The notes under the pieces were generated by a model, which searched no databases, was not told the DNA's origin, and saw only the letters and a program-made list of their open reading frames with translations. Position numbers and translations under genes: made by a program. A stretch of 64,000 nt of DNA from assembly GCA_902800185.1 (NCBI GenBank), contig CADCDK010000012.1, forward strand, positions 1 to 64,000, written 5' to 3'. Below are positions 23,050 through 33,069 of this stretch, piece by piece (position 1 is the first letter of the stretch; every line of letters begins with the position of its first letter). This DNA is from an uncultured Prevotellaceae bacterium (GTDB lineage: Bacteria; Bacteroidota; Bacteroidia; Bacteroidales; Bacteroidaceae).

Positions 23050-23103
23050 AAATCTTCTTTTTTATATTATACTTTGATTATTTTTCAATCTCTCAACAAA
23101 CTT

Positions 23104-24591
23104 TCATACGCTCCTTTCGTGTTCATTCCTAAACCACCACACAAACCAGCAGATAGCCACCAGTAACACGGCAATACTACCAACATAGGCCACAGACGTG
23201 TCTAATGCAAACGCCTGCTTGGAAACCAAAAGGAATGTTGCACATACCACTGTCATGAAAAGTGCAGGAATAAACGTTATGAAATAGAATTTCTTTTCTC
23301 TGACAAGGTAAACCGTAATTGCCCAGAGTGTGAACACCGATAGTGTTTGGTTAAACCATCCGAACCAGCTCCATATTTTTTGAAATCCGTCTTTGTCTTC
23401 CATCTGCCATACAAGCAGGGCAATGGCAACGGCAAACATGGGAATGCAAACCATCAGACGGCGCTTGATGGAATGCTGTTCCATTTTCAGGAAGTCGGCG
23501 ATAATCAGTCGGGCGCTGCGAAAAGCGGTGTCGCCACTGGTGATGGGTGCTGCCACCACACCGAGCAGTGCCAGAATGCCACCAACCACTCCGAGCCACT
23601 CGTTGCAGATGATGTTCACCACCGATGGAGCCGAGGTGTGACTACCTGTGGCAGCAGCGGCCTCAATAACTTCGTAGCCGGGGGCCGGACTTCCATAGAA
23701 GAAATACATGGCCACCGAAGCCCAGATGAGCGCCACAATGCCTTCGGTGATCATGGCACCATAGAAGATGGGGCGTGCCTGCTTCTCGTGTTTCACGCAG
23801 CGGGCCATCAGCGGGGTTTGCGTGGCATGGAAACCACTGATGGCACCACAGGCAATGGTGATGAAGAGGCAGGGGAAGATGGGGTCGATGAGTCCCAGCT
23901 TTTCGGCACCTAGGTTGCCCGTTGCTTCCCATATTTCGGGAATGGCAGGCATTTTAATGAGCATCATCACCATCAGGGCAACTGCCATGAAAATCAGCGA
24001 GAAAGCAAAGAGCGGATAAACTTTTCCAATAATCTTGTCGATGGGCATCATGGTAGCCACAATATAGTAGGCAAAGATGGTGATAATCCAGAAGAAGCTG
24101 GGGCCCAGATATTCGGCAATCCATTCGGGTGTCCAGATGTTGGTGAGAATTTCGGCCGGACTGTAAACAAACACCACTCCCACCATGATGAGCAGCAAAA
24201 TGGAGAACACCAGCATGATGGTTCGGGCAGTGGTTCCCAGGTATTTTCCGATGATTTCAGGCAGGTTTGCACCTCCGTTGCGAATGCTGAGCATGCCGCT
24301 CATGTAGTCGTGAACGGCTCCTGCGAATATACATCCCAAAACAATCCAGAAATAAGCCACGGGACCAAACTTTGCACCCATAATGGCACCAAAGATTGGT
24401 CCTGTACCGGCAATGTTGAGGAATTGTATCATGAAAATCTTCCAGTTCGGCAACACCACATAATCAACTCCATCGGCCATACTTACCGCTGGCGTGGGAC
24501 GATCATCCGGCCCTACTATGCGTTCAACAAACCTTCCATAAATAAAGTAACCCAATACAAGAGCCACTAATGAAATGACAAATGAAATCAT
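23104..24591 (-). CDS. cstA: Carbon starvation protein A-type transporter
   Basis: 495 residues with about 13 hydrophobic segments. Diagnostic stretches include NIAGTGPIFGAIMGAKFGP (about 59-77), GAVHDYMSGMLSIRNGG and CGAISGFHATQTPL. CstA proteins import peptides or pyruvate-type carbon sources on starvation; this is the short Bacteroidetes form. The start is preceded by a minus-strand TACTTTTG box (24633-24640), back-to-back with the promoter of the glycosidase gene. Confidence 0.92.
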   Translation of the reverse strand: MISFVISLVALVLGYFIYGRFVERIVGPDDRPTPAVSMADGVDYVVLPNWKIFMIQFLNIAGTGPIFGAIMGAKFGPVAYFWIVLGCIFAGAVHDYMSGMLSIRNGGANLPEIIGKYLGTTARTIMLVFSILLLIMVGVVFVYSPAEILTNIWTPEWIAEYLGPSFFWIITIFAYYIVATMMPIDKIIGKVYPLFAFSLIFMAVALMVMMLIKMPAIPEIWEATGNLGAEKLGLIDPIFPCLFITIACGAISGFHATQTPLMARCVKHEKQARPIFYGAMITEGIVALIWASVAMYFFYGSPAPGYEVIEAAAATGSHTSAPSVVNIICNEWLGVVGGILALLGVVAAPITSGDTAFRSARLIIADFLKMEQHSIKRRLMVCIPMFAVAIALLVWQMEDKDGFQKIWSWFGWFNQTLSVFTLWAITVYLVREKKFYFITFIPALFMTVVCATFLLVSKQAFALDTSVAYVGSIAVLLVAICWFVWWFRNEHERSV

Positions 24592-24632
24592 CTGTTCTTA
24601 AGCTTTTACGTCCTCTGTTTGATAATAACATG

Positions 24633-24681
24633 CAAAAGTAAGCATTTTATTTGAAAAACAAAAAAATATTGACTACCTTTG
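24633..24681. promoter_or_regulatory. Divergent promoters for cstA (minus) and the GHL10 glycosidase (plus)
   Basis: Minus: TACTTTTG at 24640-24633 with TTTG at 24662-24659, spacing 18. Plus: TTTG at 24650-24653, 20 bases, TACCTTTG at 24674-24681. The -33 regions overlap, so the two genes may compete for polymerase. Confidence 0.75.
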
Positions 24682-24699
24682 TGCTTAAATTTCACAACA

Positions 24700-26418
24700 A
24701 TGAGAAGAATCCTCGCAATATCCATTTTACTGGCCTTTGCAACAGCCATTTTCCCTCAATCTCCCAAATATGAAATGAGAGCCGTATGGCTCACTACCAT
24801 AGGAGGCCTCGACTGGCCACATTCATACGCACAAAGCAGAACAGCAGCCAAGGCTCAGCAAGAAGAGCTGTGTCAACTCCTCGACCGATACAAGCAAGCT
24901 GGCATCAACACCGTGCTCTTGCAGACCCGTGTCAGGGGAACCGTTATCTATCCATCAGCATTCGAACCTTGGGATGGATGTCTGAGCGGAAATCCTGGTG
25001 TTTCACCAGGGTATGATGCCCTGCAATTTGCCATCGACCAGTGTCATCGCCGCGGCATGCAACTGCATGCGTGGGTAGTCACCATTCCTGTGGGAAAGTG
25101 GAGCTCTACAGGGTGTAGCCGCTTACGCAAACAATTTCCAAAAGCCATCACACATTTGGGACAAGACGGCTATATGAATCCCGAGCAGCCACAAACAGCA
25201 GATTATTTGGCTAAGCTTTGCGAAGAGATTGTTACCAAATACGATGTTGACGGCATACATCTGGATTACATCCGTTATCCCGAAGAGTGGCCACAAGTCC
25301 GCTCACGACGCGGTGGGAAGAATATTGTAAGCACATCGGCCGCTACAAGACGCAATCACATTACAAACATTGTCAGGCAAATACACCATCGGGTAAAAGC
25401 ACTTAAGCCATGGATTATGTTGAGCTGTGCCCCCATTGGCAAGCGTGACGACCTGACCCGTTATAGTTCAAGAGGATGGAATGCCTATACGCGCGTTCAC
25501 CAAGACGCGGTAGGATGGCTTGAAGAAGGACTCATGGATGCCCTCTTCCCTATGATGTATTTTCGTGGCAACCACTTCTATCCCTTCGCTGTGGATTGGG
25601 CACAGCATGCTCATGGGCGAATCATAGCTCCGGGACTTGGAATCTATCTCCTCGCACCATCAGAAGGCAACTGGGCACTCGACATCATCACCCAGGAAAT
25701 GAACGTATTACGACAGCAGGGTTTGGGACATGCTTATTTTCGCGGACGATTCCTTACAGACAACACCAAAGGCATCTACGATTTTGTCACTAACACTTTC
25801 GATCACACCCCAGCCCTCATCCCACCAATGACATGGCTGAAAGCCGAGGTTCCCATGACACCAGCCAACCTGAACATTGAAAGGCTCACCAAACAAGATG
25901 GTACCCCCGCAGTCCGCCTTACCTGGAGAGCCGAACTGTCAGACAGTCTTTTCAACGTCTATAGCAGCCGCAACTGGCCTGTTAACACAGAAGATGCCCA
26001 TAATTTGATTGCAACGCGATTGCAATCACCCTCTATCACTTTCGAAACAAGCACAGACGGACGATACTTCGCCATTACAACGCTTGACCGCTATGGTAAC
26101 GAGAGTAAACCTTTGCAACAATCGCAACCTCCCCACTTGCAAAAAAACAAAAGCCAAACTGCCAGCATTCAGTCTCTTTCTGAAACTCTTCCCCTACTCC
26201 AATGCAAAGGCAAATACCTGTTTCTTCCAAGCAAGCCTTCTGCACTCGATGCCGACCATATCATTATCGAAACCCTGCAAGGTCGTATTGCAGTAACGAG
26301 ACCTTACGGTAACGACGAAAAAATAAACATTTCGACACTTCCCCCTGGCAATTATATCGTAAAATCACTTAACCATCGTGGTATCACCCATCGATTAGGC
26401 TTCTTTCAGAAACGCTAA
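24700..26418 (+). CDS. GHL10 (DUF187)-type glycoside hydrolase, secreted
   Basis: 572 residues from ATG 24700; the -7 box at 24674-24681 rules out the earlier TTG at 24679. It has an N-terminal signal peptide (RRILAISILLAFATAIFPQ). The catalytic TIM barrel spans about 25-350, with MRAVWLTTIGGLDWP, AGINTVLLQTRVRG and VDGIHLDYIRYPEEW (about 185-200), where Asp residues are the likely catalytic groups. A C-terminal all-beta part (about 370-560) resembles Fn3-like domains. GHL10 enzymes of Bacteroidetes are thought to act on peptidoglycan-type or other glycans; the substrate is unknown. It is not in a PUL: there are no SusC/SusD genes nearby. Confidence 0.85.
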   Translation: MRRILAISILLAFATAIFPQSPKYEMRAVWLTTIGGLDWPHSYAQSRTAAKAQQEELCQLLDRYKQAGINTVLLQTRVRGTVIYPSAFEPWDGCLSGNPGVSPGYDALQFAIDQCHRRGMQLHAWVVTIPVGKWSSTGCSRLRKQFPKAITHLGQDGYMNPEQPQTADYLAKLCEEIVTKYDVDGIHLDYIRYPEEWPQVRSRRGGKNIVSTSAATRRNHITNIVRQIHHRVKALKPWIMLSCAPIGKRDDLTRYSSRGWNAYTRVHQDAVGWLEEGLMDALFPMMYFRGNHFYPFAVDWAQHAHGRIIAPGLGIYLLAPSEGNWALDIITQEMNVLRQQGLGHAYFRGRFLTDNTKGIYDFVTNTFDHTPALIPPMTWLKAEVPMTPANLNIERLTKQDGTPAVRLTWRAELSDSLFNVYSSRNWPVNTEDAHNLIATRLQSPSITFETSTDGRYFAITTLDRYGNESKPLQQSQPPHLQKNKSQTASIQSLSETLPLLQCKGKYLFLPSKPSALDADHIIIETLQGRIAVTRPYGNDEKINISTLPPGNYIVKSLNHRGITHRLGFFQKR

Positions 26419-26520
26419 TCATTATTTGTCATCACAAGGATCTTGAATGTGTTGCATACGCTCATCATGACCCTCCAGAGTCGTCCTTGGAGAGAAATAT
26501 CATAAAAAAGCAAGAAAAAA

Positions 26521-26552
26521 TTTGGAGGAATCGAAAAAAGAACGTACCTTTG
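26521..26552 (+). promoter_or_regulatory. Promoter of the tandem tRNA-Arg genes
   Basis: TTTG (26521-26524), 20 bases, TACCTTTG (26545-26552): full consensus. The first tRNA begins 18 bases later. Confidence 0.85.
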
Positions 26553-26569
26553 CATCCGCTTATCGGAAA

Positions 26570-26646
26570 GGCTCCGTAGCTCAACTGAATAGAGCATCTG
26601 ACTACGGATCAGAAGGTTGTGGGTTTGAATCCCGCCGGAGTCACCA
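26570..26646 (+). tRNA. tRNA-Arg(ACG), copy 1
   Basis: GGCTCCG/CGGAGTC acceptor, anticodon stem TCTGA/TCAGA with loop CTACGGA (anticodon ACG), T arm GTGGGTTTGAATCCCGC, encoded ACCA end. Confidence 0.97.
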
Positions 26647-26679
26647 ACCGAGGACAAGCAATCAAAAAAAATGGAGTTT

Positions 26680-26756
26680 GGCTCCGTAGCTCAACTGAAT
26701 AGAGCATCTGACTACGGATCAGAAGGTTGTGGGTTTGAATCCCGCCGGAGTCACCA
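26680..26756 (+). tRNA. tRNA-Arg(ACG), copy 2
   Basis: Identical to the copy at 26570-26646, including the encoded CCA, and read in the same transcript. The terminator stem starts at its last base. Confidence 0.97.
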
Positions 26757-26800
26757 AGAAAGAGGGAAGATTCTTCACGTATCTCCCCTCTTTCTTCTTT
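26756..26800 (+). terminator. Intrinsic terminator of the tRNA-Arg unit
   Basis: AAGAAAGAGGG (26756-26766) pairs with CCCTCTTTCTT (26786-26796), 11 base pairs, followed by a T-rich stretch. Confidence 0.85.
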
Positions 26801-26837
26801 TATTCCTTGAATAAAGGCATGTCAGGGCACGCCTCAT

Positions 26838-28013
26838 TTATGACTCAACCAATGACTGCTTATACCAGTCGAAGAGTTTCTGAACACCCTCTTCAATCTC
26901 GACCTTATGAGTCCAGCCAAGCGAATGGAGCTTGCTTACATCTATCAGTTTACGCATGGTTCCGTCAGGTTTAGAGGTATTGAAGGCAATCTCACCTTCA
27001 AAGCCGACAGCCTTGACAACCAGCTCGGACAAAGCGCGGATGGTTAGTTCCTTACCCGTTCCCACGTTGATGTGGCAATTGCGAATCTCGCCCAAAGAAG
27101 GAATAGCTCCTCCCCTGCCCTCACTGTTGTTGCGATCAACAGCACCATCAGCCTTGGCACCAAAGAAGACGGAAGAATATTTCTCGATACCAATGATGTC
27201 GCTGAAGTTCACATGAAGCAAAACATGAACGCTGGCATCTGCCATGTCCTCGCTCCACAGGAACTCACGGAGTGGAGAACCCGTTCCCCATAGCTCCACC
27301 TTATTATTATATATGCCATACTTGGCAAGCACATCAAGAATCTCTTGATTGGAATTGCTACCCGTAACTTCCTCAACAGGCCGTTTGTTCATATCTACCC
27401 TGATGGCATCCCAATTCTCGTCATGAATCAGCTTAGCCAAATAGACCTTGCGCATCATGGCGGGCATCACGTGGGAGTTCTCCAGATGGAAGTTGTCGTT
27501 AGGGCCATAGAGGTTCGTAGGCATCACGGCAATATAGTTCGTACCATATTGCAGGTTGTAACTCTCGCACATCTTCAATCCCGCAATCTTCGCAATGGCA
27601 TACTCCTCATTGGTGTATTCCAAAGGCGATGTGAGCAATGCGTCCTCTTTCATGGGCTGCGGGGCATTCTTCGGATAGATACAGGTACTTCCTAAAAACA
27701 AGAGTTTTTTGACGCCATGCGCATACGACTCCCCAATAACATTGCACTGCATCTTCATGTTCTGCATGATGAAGTCGGCACGATAGAGCGAGTTCGCCAT
27801 AATACCTCCGACAAAAGCGGCAGCCAAGACAACGGCATCAGGACGCTCCTCGTCAAAGAACTTTCTCACGGCTACCTGGTCGGTCAAGTCCAATTCACGA
27901 TGAGTTCTGCCGACAAGATTGTTATAACCACGAGACTTCAGATTATTCCAAATGGCAGAGCCAACGAGTCCTCGGTGCCCTGCCACATAGATTTTACTAT
28001 CTTTACTTAACAT
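26838..28013 (-). CDS. fcl: GDP-L-fucose synthase
   Basis: 391 residues. An SDR-type epimerase/reductase: NADP-binding GHRGLVGSAIW at residues 12-22, FLGSTCIYPKNAPQPM, the catalytic Tyr/Lys of EEYAIAKIAG, and MPTNLYGPNDNFHLENSHV. It converts GDP-4-keto-6-deoxymannose (product of Gmd) to GDP-L-fucose. An insertion of about 40 residues (FGAKADGAVDRNNSEGRGG) before the last domain makes it longer than the E. coli enzyme. It is four bases from gmd and completes a GDP-mannose to GDP-fucose operon. A possible weak terminator (AGGCATG 26815-26821/CACGCCT 26828-26834) lies downstream. Confidence 0.96.
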   Translation of the reverse strand: MLSKDSKIYVAGHRGLVGSAIWNNLKSRGYNNLVGRTHRELDLTDQVAVRKFFDEERPDAVVLAAAFVGGIMANSLYRADFIMQNMKMQCNVIGESYAHGVKKLLFLGSTCIYPKNAPQPMKEDALLTSPLEYTNEEYAIAKIAGLKMCESYNLQYGTNYIAVMPTNLYGPNDNFHLENSHVMPAMMRKVYLAKLIHDENWDAIRVDMNKRPVEEVTGSNSNQEILDVLAKYGIYNNKVELWGTGSPLREFLWSEDMADASVHVLLHVNFSDIIGIEKYSSVFFGAKADGAVDRNNSEGRGGAIPSLGEIRNCHINVGTGKELTIRALSELVVKAVGFEGEIAFNTSKPDGTMRKLIDVSKLHSLGWTHKVEIEEGVQKLFDWYKQSLVES

Positions 28014-28017
28014 GTTA

Positions 28018-29103
28018 CTATTCTGCTTCCTTAGCTTTCAAATACAACTTGCGTACGAACTTCATGTCGTGCTCTACCATGATCTTAACCAACTCCTCGA
28101 AGGTTGTCTTACGGGGATTCCATCCCAGCTTCTCCTTGGCCTTGGTCGGGTCGCCCAACAATTGGTCAACCTCTGCAGGACGGAAGTATTTGGGATCTAC
28201 CTCAACAAGCACCTTGCCAGTAGCCTTGTCAATACCCTTTTCGTCAACGCCCTCACCCTTCCATTCGAGCTCAATGCCGACATGCTTGAAAGCCAATGTC
28301 GCAAACTCGCGTACGGTGTGGTACTCTCCCGTTGCGATAACGAAGTCATCGGGCTGCGGCTGCTGCAGAATGAGCCACATGCACTCAACATAGTCCTTGG
28401 CATAGCCCCAGTCACGCAGAGAGTTCAGATTGCCCAAATAGAGCTTGTCCTGCATGCCCTGTGCAATACGACTGGCAGCAAGCGTAATCTTGCGGGTTAC
28501 GAAGTTTTCTCCACGGCGCTCACTCTCATGGTTAAAGAGAATACCGTTGCAGCAATACATATCATAGCTCTCACGATAGTTCTTCATAATCCAGAAGCCA
28601 TAGAGCTTGGCCACCGAATACGGTGAACGAGGATAGAACGGAGTCGTCTCTTTCTGAGGAACCTCCTGAACCTTACCATAGAGTTCTGAAGTAGAAGCCT
28701 GATAGATACGGCACTCCTTCTCTATTCCTACGATGCGGACAGCCTCCAACAGGCGCAACACGCCCACAGCATCAGTATCAGCCGTGTACTCAGGAACATC
28801 GAATGAAACCTTCACGTGGCTCTGTGCCGCAAGGTTATATATTTCTGTGGGACGAACCTCTCCAATGATACGAATCAGTGAAGACGAGTCGGTCATGTCT
28901 GCCCAATGCAGATTAACCAAACGTTTCTGCTTCATGTCTCGTACCCATTCGTCGAGATAGAGATGTTCAATACGACCAGTATTGAACGATGAGCTACGGC
29001 GCAGCAAACCATGCACCTCGTACCCTTTCTCAATCAAAAACTCTGCCAAGTATGATCCGTCTTGGCCTGTGATACCTGTAATTAACGCAACTTTTCTTTC
29101 CAT
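28018..29103 (-). CDS. gmd: GDP-mannose 4,6-dehydratase
   Basis: 361 residues, full length. [16 protein letters not shown] binds NADP; the active site shows YSVAKLY with the Tyr-xxx-Lys pair, and [15 protein letters not shown] is typical of Gmd. It removes water from GDP-D-mannose to give GDP-4-keto-6-deoxy-D-mannose. It lies between manC (upstream) and fcl (downstream), so one operon supplies GDP-fucose for surface glycans or protein O-glycans, as is usual in Bacteroidales. Confidence 0.97.
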   Translation of the reverse strand: MERKVALITGITGQDGSYLAEFLIEKGYEVHGLLRRSSSFNTGRIEHLYLDEWVRDMKQKRLVNLHWADMTDSSSLIRIIGEVRPTEIYNLAAQSHVKVSFDVPEYTADTDAVGVLRLLEAVRIVGIEKECRIYQASTSELYGKVQEVPQKETTPFYPRSPYSVAKLYGFWIMKNYRESYDMYCCNGILFNHESERRGENFVTRKITLAASRIAQGMQDKLYLGNLNSLRDWGYAKDYVECMWLILQQPQPDDFVIATGEYHTVREFATLAFKHVGIELEWKGEGVDEKGIDKATGKVLVEVDPKYFRPAEVDQLLGDPTKAKEKLGWNPRKTTFEELVKIMVEHDMKFVRKLYLKAKEAE

Positions 29104-29160
29104 TTATTTCCTTTATTTCTTGTTTTTACATTTCATTTTACGGATTTTTCCGAAGCCCCT

Positions 29161-30228
29161 TTATCCTTCTCCGCTGAACTGTTTGATGCGCTGTTCTTCC
29201 GAGAGTTTACAGATGAGCAACGTGCCATCTTTCTCTGCAACGATATAGTCGTCAAGACCTTGTACAACCACTTTCTTTGCTTCAGTAGTGTGTACGATGC
29301 AGTTGTGCGACTCAATCATTGAGATATTTTCGCCGATACAGCTGTTTCCATAGAGGTCATGCTTGGTTTGTGTCAATAACGAGCCCCATGTTCCCAAATC
29401 ACTCCAACCAAAATCTGCAGGACAAACGAAGATTTCCTCTGCTTTCTCCATGATAGCATAGTCAACGGAGATGTTCTCGCATTCGCCATAGCGCAAGTCA
29501 ATCTCCTCTTGCTCCTTCTCCGTTCCATAAATGGGCAACATTCTTTCGAACATCTCATTTATGCCTGGCTCATAAACCCGGAAAGCATTGACGATAGTGC
29601 TGACGCTCCAAATAAAGATGCCTGCATTCCAGAAGTAGTTGTTCTGTTGAATATACTCCTGTGCAGTTTTCAAATCAGGCTTCTCACGGAACGAGTCAAC
29701 GCAGAAGATTTCCTTATTACGGGGAGAGCTCATGCTCAAATCGGCTTGTATATAACCATATCCCGTTTCAGGACGAGTAGGTTTCATTCCAAGGGTTACA
29801 ATAGCGTCCGTATCGCTTGTGAAATTGAGACATTGTGTAACGACGCGTCTGAATTCCTCCGTATTCGTCACAATATGGTCGCTTGGGGTCACCACAATAT
29901 TTGCCTTGGGGTCTTTGGCTTTGATACGCCAGCTCACATAGGCAATGCAGGGAGCTGTGTTTCTACGGCAGGGTTCCAACAAGATATTCCCCACAGGAAT
30001 CTCGGGAAGTTGTTCCTTGACGATGTCAAAGTATTTCTTATTTGTAACAATCCATACATTCTCGGGGGAGCAGACACCAGCAAAACGGTCGAATGTCAAT
30101 TGCATCAGAGAACGTCCTACGCCCAACACATCTATAAACTGCTTAGGACGCTCCACTGTACTCATAGGCCAGAATCGGCTACCAACACCTCCGGCCATGA
30201 TAACCAAGTGATTGTTAATCTGTGACAT
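29161..30228 (-). CDS. manC: Mannose-1-phosphate guanylyltransferase
   Basis: 355 residues: the nucleotidyltransferase domain only, without the isomerase part seen in longer ManC proteins. The MAGGVGSRFWPMST..PKQF signature (about 10-31) and VTPSDHIV are present. It makes GDP-mannose from mannose 1-phosphate and GTP, the substrate of gmd. It is the first gene of the operon; a consensus promoter (TTTG 30287-30284, N19, TATCTTTG 30264-30257 on the minus strand) precedes it. Confidence 0.95.
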   Translation of the reverse strand: MSQINNHLVIMAGGVGSRFWPMSTVERPKQFIDVLGVGRSLMQLTFDRFAGVCSPENVWIVTNKKYFDIVKEQLPEIPVGNILLEPCRRNTAPCIAYVSWRIKAKDPKANIVVTPSDHIVTNTEEFRRVVTQCLNFTSDTDAIVTLGMKPTRPETGYGYIQADLSMSSPRNKEIFCVDSFREKPDLKTAQEYIQQNNYFWNAGIFIWSVSTIVNAFRVYEPGINEMFERMLPIYGTEKEQEEIDLRYGECENISVDYAIMEKAEEIFVCPADFGWSDLGTWGSLLTQTKHDLYGNSCIGENISMIESHNCIVHTTEAKKVVVQGLDDYIVAEKDGTLLICKLSEEQRIKQFSGEG

Positions 30229-30256
30229 AATACAATATAGATTTAATATGAATGAG

Positions 30257-30287
30257 CAAAGATAGCAAAAAAAAATGATTCAACAAA
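30257..30287 (-). promoter_or_regulatory. Promoter of manC-gmd-fcl
   Basis: On the minus strand: TTTG, 19 bases, TATCTTTG. The manC ATG follows after a leader of about 24 bases. Confidence 0.75.
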
Positions 30288-30303
30288 ATAAAAAAACAAA
30301 TAA

Positions 30304-30639
30304 TTACTCAAAGAGAAGTGGAAGCGACAAATCCTCCTCCGGAGCCAAAGATTCATTAGCATCGTGCGTCTCCGTAAACTGAAGTACCAGTTGCTGGGTT
30401 TCCCTCAGTTCAAAGTTCAGTCGATAAATACCTCTCGTGCTTGTTTTTTCTATGATGGAATTGGAATCCTTTGAGTTACGCAATAGGAACTGTGTAACAT
30501 AATTATGGACATCGGCAAAGTCAATAGGAGTAAATAAAGTGTTATGGGCATTATACACATGCTTGGATATCTTCTGAACGGAGATTCCATGATGTCCTGC
30601 CTCAGCCAACACTTGATATATCTCTTTGTCGTATGTCAT
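30304..30639 (-). CDS. Conserved Bacteroidetes helical protein, 111 aa (possible winged helix)
   Basis: ATG at 30639 (MTYDKEIYQVLAEAGHHGIS). A frame opens 11 codons earlier at 30672, but that extension covers the terminator of the upstream gene and is rejected. The first 60 residues (EIYQVLAEAGHHGISVQKISKHVYN) look like a winged-helix or HARE-type DNA-binding domain; the end is acidic (APEEDLSLPLLFE). I recall orthologues as conserved hypothetical proteins of Bacteroidetes. It lies just after the wHTH gene and its terminator; read-through may supply its transcription. Confidence 0.6.
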   Translation of the reverse strand: MTYDKEIYQVLAEAGHHGISVQKISKHVYNAHNTLFTPIDFADVHNYVTQFLLRNSKDSNSIIEKTSTRGIYRLNFELRETQQLVLQFTETHDANESLAPEEDLSLPLLFE

Positions 30640-30650
30640 ATTTTCGTGAA

Positions 30651-30686
30651 CAAAAAAGAGAGCTGTAATCAACTTGCAGCTCTCTT
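30651..30686 (-). terminator. Intrinsic terminator of the H1-like wHTH gene
   Basis: AAGAGAGCTG (30686-30677 read on the minus strand) pairs with CAGCTCTCTT (30665-30656), ten base pairs, followed on the minus strand by six T. It lies directly before the next gene's start at 30639. Confidence 0.85.
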
Positions 30687-30707
30687 CTTTTTATTTTGTA
30701 ACAGCTA

Positions 30708-31022
30708 TTAAGCCAATGCGATAGCGTCGTTCTCACCCTTGATCTTGCCCTCTTTGAGGAGCCAGCCAATTCCGAGGTAAGCCTCTTCAGTAGTAATCTT
30801 AGCTGCCTTTGCAATCTCTGCAACGGTCAGAGCCTTCTCAGCGGCTGCAAGAGCCTGATAAACATCACCTGCCTTGAAACCTACGTTCTCAGCGTTCACA
30901 GCTACGCCAGCCTTCTTAGGAGCTGCTTTCTTAGGAGCTGCTGCTTTCTTAGCTACCGGTGCCTTCTTCTCTGCTACCTCTTTTGTAGCAGCCTTCTTAG
31001 TTGTTGCTTTCTTTTCTGCCAT
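30708..31022 (-). CDS. Histone H1-like tail plus winged-helix protein
   Basis: 104 residues. Residues 1-38 are Lys/Ala/Pro repeats (TTKKAATKEVAEKKAPVAKK and so on), like the C-tails of histone H1 or bacterial HU-like proteins; 43-104 is a compact winged helix (VYQALAAAEKALTVAEIAKAAKITTEEAYL) of the DUF2582 type. It is probably an abundant nucleoid-associated or regulatory DNA-binding protein. It has its own TACCTTTG box (31097-31090, minus) with a leader of about 60 bases, and its own terminator, so it forms a single-gene unit. Confidence 0.75.
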   Translation of the reverse strand: MAEKKATTKKAATKEVAEKKAPVAKKAAAPKKAAPKKAGVAVNAENVGFKAGDVYQALAAAEKALTVAEIAKAAKITTEEAYLGIGWLLKEGKIKGENDAIALA

Positions 31023-31089
31023 AACTTTAGTAAAACTGTTTAATTAATGAAATTAGTTCATTAAATATTATCCTTTTTAAAAACTTGTG

Positions 31090-31097
31090 CAAAGGTA
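31090..31097 (-). promoter_or_regulatory. -7 box of the H1-like wHTH gene
   Basis: The minus strand reads TACCTTTG. The leader to the ATG at 31022 is about 60 bases, long for this genome. Confidence 0.6.
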
Positions 31098-31136
31098 TTC
31101 ATTTTTGCACAGATAATTACTAAAGATGCATAGTTT

Positions 31137-32915
31137 TCAACACTCAGCGGCATTTTCTTGATTTAAGTCAAGACGTATCTGTAACTCTTCCAGTTGTTTG
31201 GGGTCAAGTTCAGAAGGAGCGTCGAGCATCACATCACGTCCACTATTGTTTTTCGGGAAGGCAATACAGTCACGAATTGAGTCAAGACCAGCCATGATAG
31301 CAACGAAGCGGTCGAGACCGAAGGCCAACCCTGCGTGAGGCGGTGCGCCGTATTTGAAGGCGTTGATTAGGAAACCGAACTGAGCCATTGCACGCTCGGG
31401 GGTAAAGCCCAAAATACGGAACATCTTTTCCTGCAACTTGCCGTCATGAATACGCAGCGAACCACCACCGACCTCAATACCATTGCAGACAAAGTCATAA
31501 GCCTTGGCACGAACCTGCTCGGGATGCTCATCCAAGAGAGGTATATCGTCGGGGTTAGGCATGGTAAACGGATGGTGAGTAGCCATCAGGCGCTGTTCTT
31601 CGTCACTCCACTCGAAGAGCGGGAAGTCAACAATCCACAGGCACTCGAACTTGTCCTTGGAACGAAGACCAAGACGATCACCCATCTCCAGTCGCAGCGT
31701 ACAGAGTTGTGTGCGCGTCTTATTGGCCTTGTCGCCGCTGAGAATCAACACAAGGTCACCGTCCTTGGCTCCCATTTTCTCCTTCAGTTGAGCCCACACC
31801 TCCGGTGTATAGAACTTATCTATGGAAGACTTAACTGTTCCGTCGGTATTGTATTTCACATAGACCAGGCCCTTGGCTCCCACTTGCGGACGTTTGACAA
31901 AGTCTGTAAGCTGGTCGAGTTGCTTGCGCGTATAATCGGCACAACCAGGCACACAGATACCACCGATATACTCGGCTTGGTCGAATACGCTGAACGTACC
32001 CGTTCCCTTGAGAACATCCATCAGTTCAACGAACTCCATACCAAAGCGTACATCAGGTTTGTCGCTTCCAAAACGGCGCATGGCCTCATGCCACGTCATC
32101 TGCTGAAGTTTAGCGGGCAGTTCCACACCCAGCACCTCCTTGAAGAGATGGCGGGCCATGTCCTCAAACAGGTCGATGACATCGTCCTGCTCCACGAAAG
32201 ACATCTCGCAGTCAATCTGCGTGAACTCTGGTTGGCGATCTGCACGCAAGTCCTCGTCACGGAAACACTTGGCTATCTGGAAGTAGCGGTCGAAGCCGCT
32301 CACCATCAGCAGCTGTTTCAGCGTCTGGGGACTCTGTGGAAGTGCGTAGAACTGACCGGGATTCATGCGAGAGGGAACAACAAAGTCGCGCGCACCTTCC
32401 GGAGTAGAGCCAATCAAGATAGGTGTCTCCACCTCGATGAACTGCTTGGAATCAAGGAAGTTGCGGATAAGAATCGTCATGCGGTGGCGAAGCTCCAAGT
32501 TCTTGCGCACAGCCGAGCGGCGCAGGTCCAAGTAACGATATTTCATGCGGATGTCATCGCCGCCGTCGGTATTGTCCTCTATCGTGAACGGAGGAGTCAT
32601 ACTCTCCGAAAGGATGTTCAGTTCGTCAACGAGAATCTCTATGTCTCCTGTCGGCATCTTGGCGTTCTTGCTTTCACGCTCGCTGACTTTTCCCTTAATC
32701 TGGATGCAGAACTCGCGTCCCAGCTTATTGGCACGCTCACAGAGTTCCTTGTCTGTAGCCTCGTTGAAGACCAGCTGAGTAATGCCATAGCGGTCGCGCA
32801 GATCGGCAAAAGTCATACCGCCCATCTTCCTTACTCGCTGTACCCATCCGGCAAGTGTAACGCCTTTGCCGGCATCGGAGAGACGCAACTCTCCACAAGT
32901 GTTTGTCCTATACAT
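31137..32915 (-). CDS. aspS: Aspartyl-tRNA synthetase
   Basis: 592 residues, bacterial type: N-terminal OB fold ([21 protein letters not shown]), class II catalytic domain with [18 protein letters not shown] (motif 2), the GAD insertion domain (about 285-420), and [13 protein letters not shown] (motif 3) near the end. It charges tRNA-Asp, two genes for which occur at 19.4-19.6 kb. A minus-strand TACTTTTG box is seen at 32950-32943. Confidence 0.98.
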   Translation of the reverse strand: MYRTNTCGELRLSDAGKGVTLAGWVQRVRKMGGMTFADLRDRYGITQLVFNEATDKELCERANKLGREFCIQIKGKVSERESKNAKMPTGDIEILVDELNILSESMTPPFTIEDNTDGGDDIRMKYRYLDLRRSAVRKNLELRHRMTILIRNFLDSKQFIEVETPILIGSTPEGARDFVVPSRMNPGQFYALPQSPQTLKQLLMVSGFDRYFQIAKCFRDEDLRADRQPEFTQIDCEMSFVEQDDVIDLFEDMARHLFKEVLGVELPAKLQQMTWHEAMRRFGSDKPDVRFGMEFVELMDVLKGTGTFSVFDQAEYIGGICVPGCADYTRKQLDQLTDFVKRPQVGAKGLVYVKYNTDGTVKSSIDKFYTPEVWAQLKEKMGAKDGDLVLILSGDKANKTRTQLCTLRLEMGDRLGLRSKDKFECLWIVDFPLFEWSDEEQRLMATHHPFTMPNPDDIPLLDEHPEQVRAKAYDFVCNGIEVGGGSLRIHDGKLQEKMFRILGFTPERAMAQFGFLINAFKYGAPPHAGLAFGLDRFVAIMAGLDSIRDCIAFPKNNSGRDVMLDAPSELDPKQLEELQIRLDLNQENAAEC

Positions 32916-33023
32916 ATTTCAATATCATTTTTAATTTCCATGCAAAAGTACAACATTTCGCCGAAAGATAAAAGTTTTATGAAAAAAATATCCATTTCTT
33001 TTCAGCATTCAATATTAAATTAC

Positions 33024-33031
33024 TAAATTTG
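33024..33031 (+). promoter_or_regulatory. -7 box of the lplA-gcv operon
   Basis: TAAATTTG, with a TTTT about 21 bases upstream; the lplA ATG follows at 33070. No glycine riboswitch-like tandem structure is seen in the short leader. Confidence 0.5.
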
Positions 33032-33069
33032 CAATCGTTGAACAATCATCAAACGCTAAGTCTATAATA

